From positions 101,948 to 164,570 of the forward strand of contig JAGYNZ010000001.1 of NCBI GenBank assembly GCA_018399745.1: DNA of 62,623 nucleotides. The letters run 5' to 3'. A model generated the notes under the pieces. It was given only the letters and a program-made list of their open reading frames with translations. It was not told the origin of the DNA and did no database searches. The first letter of the stretch is position 1. Every line of letters begins with the position of its first letter. Position numbers and translations under genes: made by a program. Positions 54,871 to 62,623 of the stretch are shown in pieces. Origin of the DNA: Deltaproteobacteria bacterium. Lineage in GTDB: Bacteria > Desulfobacterota > Dissulfuribacteria > Dissulfuribacterales > UBA3076.

Positions 54871-56895
54871 TCAGTAGTGCCACTTGAGTCCCAGATACGC
54901 CTCAAAGGGATCGGCCTCTATCGGGCTGTAAGTGCCTGGCACCTTGTAGTTCTCGTTGAATACATTTTTCAGCGCCAATTGTATGTCAAGGTCTTGAATC
55001 AAGACATCTTTGACGGTAATTGTAGTATCCAGAAGCCATTGGGGCTCAGTAGAATAACATAGCTCACCCTGTTTATAATAAGATATCATGGAATCCGCAT
55101 ATTGCAGGCGGGCAAAAAAATTCAATCGATCCACAGGACTCCACAGGAGTCCGATATTGAACAGATTTTCCGGCCCTGTATCAAAAGGTGTTTCCCACGA
55201 AGAATAGTACTCTTCTTTTGTACCATCTGGTTTTATAAAGACAAAATCAAGGACCCTGTATTTCTCTTTATCCCCGTTCTGGGACAACAATGTTGTATTG
55301 GCCCAAAATCGCAGGCTGGGGGATACCTGCCACGAGATATCGAGTTCTCCTCCATATATGTCTTCAGATCCAGGTTTCGAAAAACCGCCATAGGGTTCTT
55401 CCTGAATATGGCGACGGATCTCATTCCAGAAAATCGTGGCTGAAAAGGAAAATGATGCGTGTGGAGACCAATTAAAGTTCATGCTGAGATTTTGTATCTG
55501 TTCCGGGTCAAGACCTTTCCTGCCCACCAGTTCCTGATTATATGGTGTCCGATAGGCAGTGCCATAGAGCAGCTTAAGATACCATGACGGTCTTGGAAAC
55601 CAATTGATCCCTATATTATGGCTTATTGTCTGATTATACTGGCTGTGGTTGTCCAGTCTGAGACCCAGCCAGGCATCAAGATGGTTCCAGTGATGCCGAA
55701 ACTGGCCGAAAATTGACCAAAGTGACGTATTGAAATCTTCTTTCTCTATAAGCGGTGTAAAAAGCGTGTTCTCAGGCTCAACGGAAATAGGGTCTTTTCT
55801 TACTATGGAATCGGTAATTTTGTTGTATCTATAGGACGCCCCTAAGGTGAAAAGACCTTTTGTATCCAGCAGTTCCCTGTCATACAGGATTTCTCCGAAT
55901 GATACATGGCTTTTAGGTGTCCAGGATAAGTCGATCTCTTCTTCCTTGTAGTCCAGTTCGTTGTAATAGGCATTGAACCTGAGATCTGAATGACCTAAAG
56001 ATTTCTCCATTTCCAGACGCACAAACCTGAATGGTGACTCCCTTTTTCCGGCCCAACTGAGATCGGTTTCAGGCTCCTGCAAGATATAAGAGCGCTCTGC
56101 ATCAGACCACCTGCCTGATACGCGAAGCCAGTCCTGCCAGGAAAAATTCAGTACCGCCTCCAGGTATTTGGAATCATCCACTCTTGCAGAACTGAATTCA
56201 TCTCCTACGAACTTTGCTACATTATATTTGTTCTGCAGGGGCTTGAGCCTTGTTGCACTGACTGACAGAAATGCCTCCCAGAGTCCTGCATTTTTTCCCC
56301 AATTTATATTGAAATCCGCCTCATGATCTGGAGTTCCCATGCCTGTATTTAATTCTATTCCGTCGACGTCTCTGCCCTGCCTGGGTACAATGTTTACGAT
56401 TCCTGCAAAGGCATCCGGACCCCATAATACTGAACCAGGCCCGCGTATTACCTCTATACGTTCTATATGGTACAGAGAGAGTTCTTCGTCCAGGGGATTG
56501 ATAGTCTTTGTATTGTCTGATGTTAAAGGAACTGAGTCATAAAGAAAAAGGATACTGTTTGATACCCCCCTGAGATATGGCTGCGAACCCCACTCCTTGA
56601 AAGACATGTAAAAACCTGGCAGCATGGACAGGGCCTCTCCAAGAGTTCGGACCCCGCTGCGCTCAAGGTCTTCCTTTGTGATTATCTCAGCCACGGCAGG
56701 CGCCTTGTCTATAGGCTCTGCCCTCCTCGATGCGATAGTTAGCACTGAAAGATCTTCTCCTACAAAGAGAAGAGATGTATCTACGGCCCTTGAACTTTGA
56801 GCCTGGGCCAGGAGGAGCAATATGATGACAATGACCTGCAGCAGAAAGGCAGGCATGTTTTGATATATTAAGGATATTCGGTGGTCAGCTATCAA
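54871..56895 (-). CDS. TonB-dependent outer-membrane receptor
   Basis: A 674-residue receptor. The signal peptide ends near residue 37 (QAQSSRAV). A probable TonB box lies in EDLSVLTIASRR. The plug domain runs to about residue 180 (EIITKEDLERSGVRTLGEALSMLPGF, VIRGPGSVLWGPDAFAGIVNIV). A 22-stranded-type barrel ends in Tyr (GLKWHY). The FENIGL and NVFNENY patterns near the end are typical of siderophore, cobalamin or metal receptors; the ligand is unknown. The start is TTG, seven bases after GGAGG, and overlaps the response-regulator stop by four bases, so it is the last gene of a regulated uptake operon. Confidence 0.93.
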   Translation of the reverse strand: MIADHRISLIYQNMPAFLLQVIVIILLLLAQAQSSRAVDTSLLFVGEDLSVLTIASRRAEPIDKAPAVAEIITKEDLERSGVRTLGEALSMLPGFYMSFKEWGSQPYLRGVSNSILFLYDSVPLTSDNTKTINPLDEELSLYHIERIEVIRGPGSVLWGPDAFAGIVNIVPRQGRDVDGIELNTGMGTPDHEADFNINWGKNAGLWEAFLSVSATRLKPLQNKYNVAKFVGDEFSSARVDDSKYLEAVLNFSWQDWLRVSGRWSDAERSYILQEPETDLSWAGKRESPFRFVRLEMEKSLGHSDLRFNAYYNELDYKEEEIDLSWTPKSHVSFGEILYDRELLDTKGLFTLGASYRYNKITDSIVRKDPISVEPENTLFTPLIEKEDFNTSLWSIFGQFRHHWNHLDAWLGLRLDNHSQYNQTISHNIGINWFPRPSWYLKLLYGTAYRTPYNQELVGRKGLDPEQIQNLSMNFNWSPHASFSFSATIFWNEIRRHIQEEPYGGFSKPGSEDIYGGELDISWQVSPSLRFWANTTLLSQNGDKEKYRVLDFVFIKPDGTKEEYYSSWETPFDTGPENLFNIGLLWSPVDRLNFFARLQYADSMISYYKQGELCYSTEPQWLLDTTITVKDVLIQDLDIQLALKNVFNENYKVPGTYSPIEADPFEAYLGLKWHY

Positions 56896-58250
56896 CTATA
56901 TGCCTCCAGTTGCTTTACCCTGGTCCGCAGCTTTGAACGGGTAAGGCCTAATAGTCTTGCAGCGGCGCTCTGGTTGTTGTTGGTCATTTCCATTGCCTGT
57001 TGTATAAGATCACGTTCCAACTTTTCAAGGGCTAGACCGTCCGGAGGAAGCCTCAGGGCTTCAACAGCTCCTGTCTGTATCTTGCCGGTCCTCAAAAAAG
57101 ACAGGTGTTCAGTAGTTACAGGTCCTTCTCCAGCCAGGATAACCGCCCTCTCCACTGCATTTGCCAGCTCTCTCACATTTCCAGGCCAGGTATGGTCCAT
57201 AAGGACTCTCTTGGCCCCCTGGGTCAGGAGATTTTCTCCTGAAAGTCGTTCTCTGAATTTGCGTATGAAATGCTCCGCCAATGGCACTATGGCCTCTATT
57301 CTTTCTCTTAATGGGGGAATGTGCAGAGGAAAGACATCGATCCTGTAAAACAGATCCGACCTGAATTCTCCCTGTTTAACCAGGGATTCAAGGTCCTGAT
57401 TTGTCGCACAAATCACCCTGACATCCACTTCGATGGACTCATTTCCGCCAATACGCTGAACGATCTTTTCCTGGAGTGCCCTCAGAAGCTTTGCCTGGGC
57501 CTCTAAGGGAAGATCTCCTATCTCGTCCAGAAACAGGCTTCCACCGCTTGCGTACTCGAAAAAACCCTGTTTGCGCCTGTCTGCCCCGGTGAAGGCCCCT
57601 TTTTCATGACCGAACAAAATACTTTCTACCAAATTTGCCGTTATTGCGGCACAGTTGACCGTTACAAAACGCCTTTTTGCCCTGGGGCTGTTTTGGTGGA
57701 TGAATCTGGCTACTATTTCTTTACCTGTGCCGGACTCGCCGGTAATCAGGACTGTTGTATCCGCCTTTGCAGCTACTTTCTGGGCCGTTTCCAAAAGATG
57801 CTCCATGGCCCGTGATACACATACCAGGTCCTCATCTCCTATAGACCTGTTCAGTTCCTCCTTGAGTTCTCTGTTCTCCGTCAGGATTCTGGATACTCCC
57901 AGGGCCTTCTCTACTGCCAGTATTATGTTTAACTCTTCAAAGGGTTTGGTAATATAATCCATGGCCCCTTTCTTCATAGCCTTGACAGCGGAGTCAATAG
58001 TTGCATACGCAGTAATAACGATTACAGGACAGGGGACCTCCATCGACTGGATATGATCGAGCAAATCGAGCCCATCCATTCCCGGCATCCGTATATCTGA
58101 AATAACCAGATCATAGGGCCTGTCCCTGACCATTGCCAGGGCTGTTTCACCGTCTTGGGCCTCTTCTATGCTATGCCCTTCAAGACCCAGCATAATCTTC
58201 AGAATGTGTCGCATTTTGGATTCATCATCAACTATCAATATTGAAGCCAT
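56892..58250 (-). CDS. Sigma-54-dependent response regulator (NtrC family)
   Basis: A 452-residue regulator in three parts. The receiver (residues 1-120) has acidic pocket DD at 8-9 and phospho-acceptor Asp52 in VISDIRMPGMDG. The AAA+ domain has Walker A GESGTGKE at 171-178, the sigma-54 contact GAFTGA at 218-223 and a late LPPLRERIEAI-type sensor region. The Fis-type HTH sits at the end (NNNQSAAARLLGLTRSKLRTRV). It is expected to activate sigma-54 promoters in response to the histidine kinase encoded 47 bases upstream, and probably controls its own operon with the TonB receptor. Confidence 0.96.
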   Translation of the reverse strand: MASILIVDDESKMRHILKIMLGLEGHSIEEAQDGETALAMVRDRPYDLVISDIRMPGMDGLDLLDHIQSMEVPCPVIVITAYATIDSAVKAMKKGAMDYITKPFEELNIILAVEKALGVSRILTENRELKEELNRSIGDEDLVCVSRAMEHLLETAQKVAAKADTTVLITGESGTGKEIVARFIHQNSPRAKRRFVTVNCAAITANLVESILFGHEKGAFTGADRRKQGFFEYASGGSLFLDEIGDLPLEAQAKLLRALQEKIVQRIGGNESIEVDVRVICATNQDLESLVKQGEFRSDLFYRIDVFPLHIPPLRERIEAIVPLAEHFIRKFRERLSGENLLTQGAKRVLMDHTWPGNVRELANAVERAVILAGEGPVTTEHLSFLRTGKIQTGAVEALRLPPDGLALEKLERDLIQQAMEMTNNNQSAAARLLGLTRSKLRTRVKQLEAYS

Positions 58251-58296
58251 AATTCCCTTAGCATCTCCTTCTTCGAATCACCAAACCACCAGACAG

Positions 58297-59679
58297 TTAT
58301 TTCCCACCGCACTCAAGCCGTATTTCAAAGATCGTACCCTTGGGGTGATTTTCACGAAAACTGATTTCACCTCCGTGGATCTCGATGACCCTGGCGGCAT
58401 AGGCCAGCCCCAGACCAGTGCCTTGGGCCTTGGTGGTATAAAAAGGTTCAAGTGCCTTCTTCCGCGTCTCATTGTCCATACCCTTACCGGTATCTGCTAT
58501 CTGGGCAATCCAGTTATAATGAGATATGCTGCTTTTTACCGATACACGCCCGTCACCATCACATGCTTCACATGCATTTTTAATAACATTGAGCAGGGCC
58601 TGGGAAAGCATATCAGGATCTGCCTGTGACAGGCATTTTTCTTCGGAAATATCCATATCAATAACAACACCCTTTTCTTCCCATTCCAGCCTCAGCCGTT
58701 GCAGCAAGTCTTTCATCAGGGAATTCAGCTCAACCTTTTCAAATACGGGCTTACGGGGTCTGGAAAAGTCTAAAAAATCCTGAATAAGTCGATTTAACCT
58801 TCTTATTTCATCATCGACATATTCAATCATGGTCGATTTAACCCCATGATCAATATCCTCTTTTTTCAATATATCCAAAGCGCCTTTAATGATTCCCAGG
58901 GGATTTTTGACCTCATGGGCCACTGTGAGGGCAAAATGGCCCACCTCAGCCAGGGCCTTCTGCTGAATCATCTCCTGGTATGTCTGTTCAAGGCTCTTAC
59001 GGCTCTCGTCAAGGGATGCCAGCATATGGTTAAATGCCTCGGCAAGTTCGTTGGTCTCGGGTAAAGAGCCTGGCTTGACACGAGCGTTCAGATCCCCTCT
59101 GGCTACTATTCTTGAGGCCTTAACAAGTTCTTTCAGGGGTGCTACCAGTGAGCGGCTGAAGAAAAAAAATGCCAGTAATCCAACGGCCGCAAGCCCAATA
59201 ACGGCTACAGCATATCTCGTCCTGAGTTTATCCAGCAGTTCATCAATTCCTGAGGCAGTGTAGACTACATACACCTTACCCAGTACCTGATCCTGTGCTG
59301 AAGAACCCCAAAAGGCCTCGTTTTCCTCCTGCTGTCTGAGCCTTATCTGGGCAACTGCCTCTTTCGAATCGTTGTGGACACCGGATTCCACCTTTACCAG
59401 AATTTCACCCTTTTCATCTTCTATAAGGACCTGAACAACGTCTTTCTCAGACAGGAGGTTATTTGCCAGACGCTCAAGCATCTTTTGATCACCAATGAGC
59501 ACACCCAGTTCAGAGTTAAGGGCCAGATATCTGGCCAGAAAGGCCATGCGGTCTTCAAAGCGAATACGCAAAAACGTTTCACCCAGGTGAGTACCAACCA
59601 TGCCCAGGGTAATTGTTGTCATGGCGAGCAAGAGTAATACCCCCAATAACAACCTCTTCTGAAAGGTTAAGGCCCTCAT
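58297..59679 (-). CDS. Membrane sensor histidine kinase (NtrB/ZraS-like)
   Basis: A 460-residue kinase. The first helix covers residues 8-29, a periplasmic sensor of about 125 residues follows (FLARYLALNSELGVLIGDQ to VYVVYTA), and the second helix is at residues 157-176, then a HAMP domain (177-230). The dimerisation box AEVGHFALTVAHEVKNPLGI has His255. The ATPase N-box is VIKNACEACDG, with G-box DTGKGMDN and GTGLGLAYAARVIEIHGG. It should phosphorylate the downstream NtrC-type regulator. Its start overlaps the binding-protein gene by four bases, so the two may act as one sensor. Confidence 0.95.
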   Translation of the reverse strand: MRALTFQKRLLLGVLLLLAMTTITLGMVGTHLGETFLRIRFEDRMAFLARYLALNSELGVLIGDQKMLERLANNLLSEKDVVQVLIEDEKGEILVKVESGVHNDSKEAVAQIRLRQQEENEAFWGSSAQDQVLGKVYVVYTASGIDELLDKLRTRYAVAVIGLAAVGLLAFFFFSRSLVAPLKELVKASRIVARGDLNARVKPGSLPETNELAEAFNHMLASLDESRKSLEQTYQEMIQQKALAEVGHFALTVAHEVKNPLGIIKGALDILKKEDIDHGVKSTMIEYVDDEIRRLNRLIQDFLDFSRPRKPVFEKVELNSLMKDLLQRLRLEWEEKGVVIDMDISEEKCLSQADPDMLSQALLNVIKNACEACDGDGRVSVKSSISHYNWIAQIADTGKGMDNETRKKALEPFYTTKAQGTGLGLAYAARVIEIHGGEISFRENHPKGTIFEIRLECGGK

Positions 59680-60611
59680 GGTACATCTCCGGAAGACCTG
59701 GACTGGACACTGCCTGAGTAATCAGTAATCTTCTTCCATACCTTTTCACTCCATTCTATCTCGAACGGAGGGGGGTTGAGCCTGCATTCAGAACCGGACA
59801 GGACATCTCTTGCCAGTTCGGCACCTAAAATCCCGACTCTTTCATAGTCTATGTTAAAGGCCAGAACCGCACCTATCTCCATGAAAAAGTGGTTATAGCC
59901 CACAACAGCAATTCCATGGAGCAGGGCGTCTTTTACCAGATGTGACAGTAATGCCATTGAAATTACCGTGGAATCGGGAATAAAAAGTAACGTGTCAATA
60001 TCCTGATAGGCTGAAGAAAGGACCTTTGTAATCTCATGCCTGCTGTGAACCGGCAAAGGCATGACACTGGCCCCGAGATCAGAGCCATGTTTTTGCGCTT
60101 TCTCCACCCACTCCCTGTTTTCCGCCGGGTTGTAAAGAATTCCAATTTTTCTTCTGTCACCGAGCCTTTCCTTTATCAGTTTTATCTGTTCCTTAATGGG
60201 TATCCTCAGATCGACTCCGCATGGCTCGGCATCCTCAAGCAGTTTCTGCTGGTCAAGGACCATAAGGGCAATCTTTTTGTCGCCTGGATTTAACGTTGAC
60301 CAGGCAAGTACAGATGCCTCCGGTCCTATAGCAATCAGCAGGTCATGGCGTTCCTGACTTAAATTATGTCGTATGAGTTCCGGATTTAAATTCAGATAAT
60401 ATATCTTTAACGGCTGCTGGAGACTGGAACGCAGTCCTTCAAGGGCCATTACATAAGGTCTGATCTGCGAAGAAACTATTACCGCTACATCCGCGTTATG
60501 TTCCCCGGCATGCAGCAAGGCTGAAAAGAATGACCACAAGAGAAATACCAGGATAGTCCCTTTAAATTTTTTAGGAGGAACTACAGCGTCTTTTCTCATT
60601 GTTGACAGCAT
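59676..60611 (-). CDS. Periplasmic ABC-type substrate-binding protein (PF04392-like)
   Basis: A 311-residue exported protein with a signal peptide (about residues 18-37, ending LLHAGEH). The mature part is a type I periplasmic binding fold: ADVAVIVSSQIRPYVMALEGLRSSL at the start, HDLLIAIGPEASVLAWSTL, IGILYNPAENREWVEKA and LLFIPDSTVISM. The family often carries small organic or amino acid-like ligands. No permease or ATPase is adjacent. Instead it is coupled to a histidine kinase (ATGA overlap), a sigma-54 regulator and a TonB receptor, suggesting it presents a ligand to the kinase. The start is ATG without a clear ribosome site. Confidence 0.85.
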   Translation of the reverse strand: MLSTMRKDAVVPPKKFKGTILVFLLWSFFSALLHAGEHNADVAVIVSSQIRPYVMALEGLRSSLQQPLKIYYLNLNPELIRHNLSQERHDLLIAIGPEASVLAWSTLNPGDKKIALMVLDQQKLLEDAEPCGVDLRIPIKEQIKLIKERLGDRRKIGILYNPAENREWVEKAQKHGSDLGASVMPLPVHSRHEITKVLSSAYQDIDTLLFIPDSTVISMALLSHLVKDALLHGIAVVGYNHFFMEIGAVLAFNIDYERVGILGAELARDVLSGSECRLNPPPFEIEWSEKVWKKITDYSGSVQSRSSGDVP

Positions 60612-60657
60612 ATTACACTGCGAAATGCATGGGACCTGATACCGTTCAAAAAACCAT

Positions 60658-60698
60658 GGATGCAGGGCGCAAAATTTTCCGAGAATGAAACGTACTTA
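60658..60698 (+). repeat. Dispersed intergenic repeat, copy C
   Basis: GGATGCAGGGCGCAAAATTT, then TCCGAGAATGAAACGTACTTA, preceded by GTTCAAAAAACCAT. Further downstream GCAACGTAGCG may belong to the same unit. It is the best-formed copy in the window and lies between the binding-protein start and trmJ. Confidence 0.65.
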
Positions 60699-60759
60699 TC
60701 ATAGGTATCAGTAATTGCAAAATATAAGCAACGTAGCGAATAAGGTGTTTTAAACAAAA

Positions 60760-61494
60760 TCATTGTCTGAAATATTTCTTGTTCTCAATGGCCCTTAGTA
60801 TCTGTTGGCAGAAACTTCGTATTATTTTCACTTCCCTTGCCCTGAGTTCCTGTCTTCCCAAAAGTCGTCTCGTATTATCTACCCAGTATTCCGGATTTTG
60901 AGGATTAGTCAATTCAACCGCTGTGAAGGCCCTTTTCAAATGTTTATACATACCCTCAAGCTCCCTTGTAGTGGCGAGCTGTGGATAGACCTTTTTCCCA
61001 TGGCCCATGGCCATGAACAGTTCATAACACAATATCATAACACTTTGGGCCAAATTGATAGATGAAAAAGTTGTGGTGGGTATATTAACAAGGGACTGGC
61101 ACAGTCGTAACTGGGAATTCGTGAGGCCACGATTTTCAGGGCCAAACAGCAGGGCAATGCGATTTTCATGACCCAGGTCAATCAGCTTTCTTGCCATATC
61201 ACGCGGGGTATGAGTAGGTAAGCGTTGCCGTCCGGTCCGGGCCGTGGTGCCGGCAACATGCTGAAAGGGGCCCAGGGCCTTCTCAAGATCGTCAAAAACG
61301 AGCATTGTTTCTATAAGGTCCGCCGCCTCATGCGTGGCCATCTTAAGCATCTTCTCCGAATCAAGCCGACACGGTCTGACAAGGATCATCTGGGGGATAC
61401 CCATGTTGCGACAGCACCTGGCGGCAGCCCCGATATTTTCCGGATAGCGGGGTTCGTAAAGGACAACGCAGAAGTTATTCAAATCGGATTTCAT
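60760..61494 (-). CDS. trmJ: TrmH-family tRNA/rRNA methyltransferase, TrmJ-like
   Basis: A 244-residue SPOUT methyltransferase of the TrmJ type, which 2'-O-methylates tRNA position 32. The three SPOUT motifs are visible: VVLYEPRYPENIGAAARCCRNMG near residue 10, IALLFGPENRGLTNSQLRLC near residue 113 and SSINLAQSVMILCYELF near residue 142. A C-terminal helical extension ends in RGREVKIIRSF-type sequence. The ATG start is clear. It is monocistronic here, downstream of a gap with no genes. Confidence 0.9.
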   Translation of the reverse strand: MKSDLNNFCVVLYEPRYPENIGAAARCCRNMGIPQMILVRPCRLDSEKMLKMATHEAADLIETMLVFDDLEKALGPFQHVAGTTARTGRQRLPTHTPRDMARKLIDLGHENRIALLFGPENRGLTNSQLRLCQSLVNIPTTTFSSINLAQSVMILCYELFMAMGHGKKVYPQLATTRELEGMYKHLKRAFTAVELTNPQNPEYWVDNTRRLLGRQELRAREVKIIRSFCQQILRAIENKKYFRQ

Positions 61495-61860
61495 TTGAAT
61501 ATTACTAATCCCTCAGGCAATAAATCTAATCTTACGGTTTTTTGTTCCGCCTGAATTGTATACCCACCGTACATCAACCGAAAACATCCTATCAGCAAAA
61601 TGCCTGAATACAAATATATCACAAGCAGATTATTATGGGGAAAAGCTCAAAGGCAGTTTGCATGAGCCGCTGCAGGCCCAAAAGTGAGACAGTGCTTTAT
61701 GGACACTGAAATATTAAATTATCTGTTTTAAAAAAGAAATTGTTCAGCTTAGCAGGGGGAACAAAAGAATGTCCCGTAAATTCCCGAAATACACAAAAGG
61801 GACTGATGATTTTTTGTTTTTCGTGTATTTGGTGGTCTGTTTTATCGAGACCGTTAATCC
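61495..61860. other. Intergenic region between trmJ and the decayed nucleotidyltransferase
   Basis: About 370 AT-rich bases. A GTCCC/GGGAC inverted pair near 61775-61804 is followed by a T-rich stretch and could be a weak terminator. CGTGTATTTGGTGG-type sequence resembles a common intergenic repeat. The frame beginning at 61769 has no ribosome site and is not supported as a gene. Confidence 0.35.
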
Positions 61861-61983
61861 TCACTTCAAATTTTCCAGATCAGCCAGATCCTGGTGTCTG
61901 CCTGTGACCTGCCTGTTCTTTTTCAGGTTGGTAAGATCAATGAAATTCACGCTCACCCCATCAATGAAGACGGTGGGACGAGT
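61861..61983 (-). pseudogene. Decayed C-terminal tail of an MNT-type nucleotidyltransferase
   Basis: A 40-codon frame with no start, ending in TGA, reads TVFIDGVSVNFIDL, then NLKKNRQVTGRHQDLADLENL. The GR-x-QDLADLE motif after a strand and an (I/V)NFIDL(T/E)NL helix is typical of the end of minimal nucleotidyltransferase proteins of toxin-antitoxin modules. The nucleotidyl-transfer core is absent. The frame opens just inside the 3' end of the RAYT gene, as if that element had inserted there and cut the gene, leaving this fragment. Confidence 0.55.
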
Positions 61984-62623
61984 TTAGCAGCTTAATATCA
62001 TTCTCTTTCCCAAATTTTTCACCTCTCTTGACGGCCTGAGAGACTGAAGGCCGGGACATACCGAAATACCGGGCCAATTCCTTCCCGTTAATGCCAAGCT
62101 GGCAGTACCCCAAATAACAAATCAAACCCTTGGCAGATGAGAGATCGTTGGCCCTGCCTTTCTTGTGCAAATCATCAGGATCAACCGAAAGCGTGCGGCA
62201 AACTTCACTCACTAAACGATTCAGGTCCCAGCCTTGCCTTTTCAATTCCTCCTTATGGGTCAACTCATCTTCTGATAATTTTAAAACTTCATTGACAAAA
62301 TCACCATTACCTAATATCCGCTCATCCCCGCGCCAATATTCCTTTGCCCTCCTCAACTCAAAAATACCCTCCCAACCACCTGCGCTTCGTCTCAGGCCAC
62401 CACCAGTCAAATCTTCACGTCTCCCCATATTGAAACCATCTTCAATGAACTCCCTGTATTGCCTCACAGATTCCCTCTTCCTTAAACCAAAATGGGAGAG
62501 TATTTCATCCCGGTCCTGCCAGGTCCTTCGCCTGCGACCAACCAGAACACTGTGCCCTGACCACCGGTACCGGTCAAGCTCGCTGATACTTTTCACCACA
62601 CCGGCCCTGACCGGGTTCAGATG
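61961..62623 (-). CDS. REP-associated tyrosine transposase (RAYT), 5' end beyond window
   Basis: The frame is open to the edge of the window, so only the last 220 residues are seen. It begins HLNPVRAGVVKS, the conserved RAYT/Y1-Tnp stretch that follows the HUH core, then YRWSGHSVLVGRRR. The C-terminal half carries a DnaA-like helix-turn-helix: SVDPDDLHKKGRANDLSSAKGLICYL and ELARYFGMSRPSVSQAVKRGEKF. The catalytic Tyr and HUH would lie in the missing part. Such transposases mobilise or spread palindromic REP sequences. Its 3' end overlaps the remnant of a nucleotidyltransferase gene. Confidence 0.88.
   Translation of the reverse strand, partial: HLNPVRAGVVKSISELDRYRWSGHSVLVGRRRRTWQDRDEILSHFGLRKRESVRQYREFIEDGFNMGRREDLTGGGLRRSAGGWEGIFELRRAKEYWRGDERILGNGDFVNEVLKLSEDELTHKEELKRQGWDLNRLVSEVCRTLSVDPDDLHKKGRANDLSSAKGLICYLGYCQLGINGKELARYFGMSRPSVSQAVKRGEKFGKENDIKLLNSSHRLH

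Overview
The window is a chromosomal segment of an anaerobic Gram-negative bacterium, most likely of the Desulfobacterota (the former Deltaproteobacteria). This rests on a decaheme cytochrome paired with an MtrB/PioB-like outer-membrane porin that carries an in-frame UGA, menaquinone synthesis by the futalosine route, a complete TolQRAB set, a TonB-dependent receptor and a family II pyrophosphatase. A finer placement is not possible from the sequence alone. Most of the region is housekeeping and cell-envelope DNA; there are no phage genes and no CRISPR array, and the only mobile-type gene is a partial one at the right edge.

Layout. 0.3-4 kb: a SAM methyltransferase, the muropeptide glycosidase nagZ, uppP and a secreted HtrA-type protease. 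4.1-7.4 kb: an electron-conduit operon (decaheme lipoprotein cytochrome, then a beta-barrel porin with an internal CxxCH). The porin frame is crossed by a UGA followed at once by a SECIS-like hairpin, so it is read here as a selenoprotein. 8-12 kb: alaS and recA. 12-15 kb: two metallo-beta-lactamase-fold hydrolases and a TauE/SafE permease. 15.1-20.5 kb: tRNA-Cys, then a tightly coupled run of trkA, trkH, a thiamine-binding-type protein, a 44-residue CXXC membrane protein, a polyferredoxin-like membrane protein, rdgB and a 55-residue unknown. 20.6-26.1 kb: a periplasmic ligand-binding protein and tolQRAB-ybgF (no pal). 26.3-30 kb: mqnD, mqnB, amrA and a UDP-sugar dehydrogenase. 30.2-36 kb: a mechanosensitive channel, a DUF2779 nuclease-like protein and a GC-rich calcium-type P-ATPase.

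36.3-44.1 kb: one long frame fusing the peptidoglycan-recycling ligase Mpl to tRNA-guanine transglycosylase, then yajC, facing the conserved cluster rpmH-rnpA-yidD-yidC-jag-mnmE. A 764-base divergent gap follows, possibly close to a replication origin. 44.9-50.5 kb: the rod-shape operon mreBCD-mrdA-rodA. 50.5-54.9 kb: a lytic transglycosylase, a transaldolase-family aldolase, a ferredoxin, two small unknowns and ppaC. 54.9-60.6 kb: a four-gene coupled operon of periplasmic binding protein, histidine kinase, sigma-54 response regulator and TonB-dependent receptor, which looks like a sensing and uptake module. 60.8-62.6 kb: trmJ, a decayed nucleotidyltransferase tail and a partial REP-associated transposase.

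Envelope work dominates: lipid-carrier recycling (uppP), peptidoglycan recycling (nagZ, mpl, lytic transglycosylase), elongation (mre/mrd/rodA), membrane insertion (yidC, yajC) and outer-membrane energisation (tol, TonB receptor). A degenerate intergenic repeat recurs three times. The observations most worth following are the candidate selenoprotein porin, the Mpl-Tgt fusion, the CXXC/polyferredoxin pair and the binding-protein/two-component/TonB operon.
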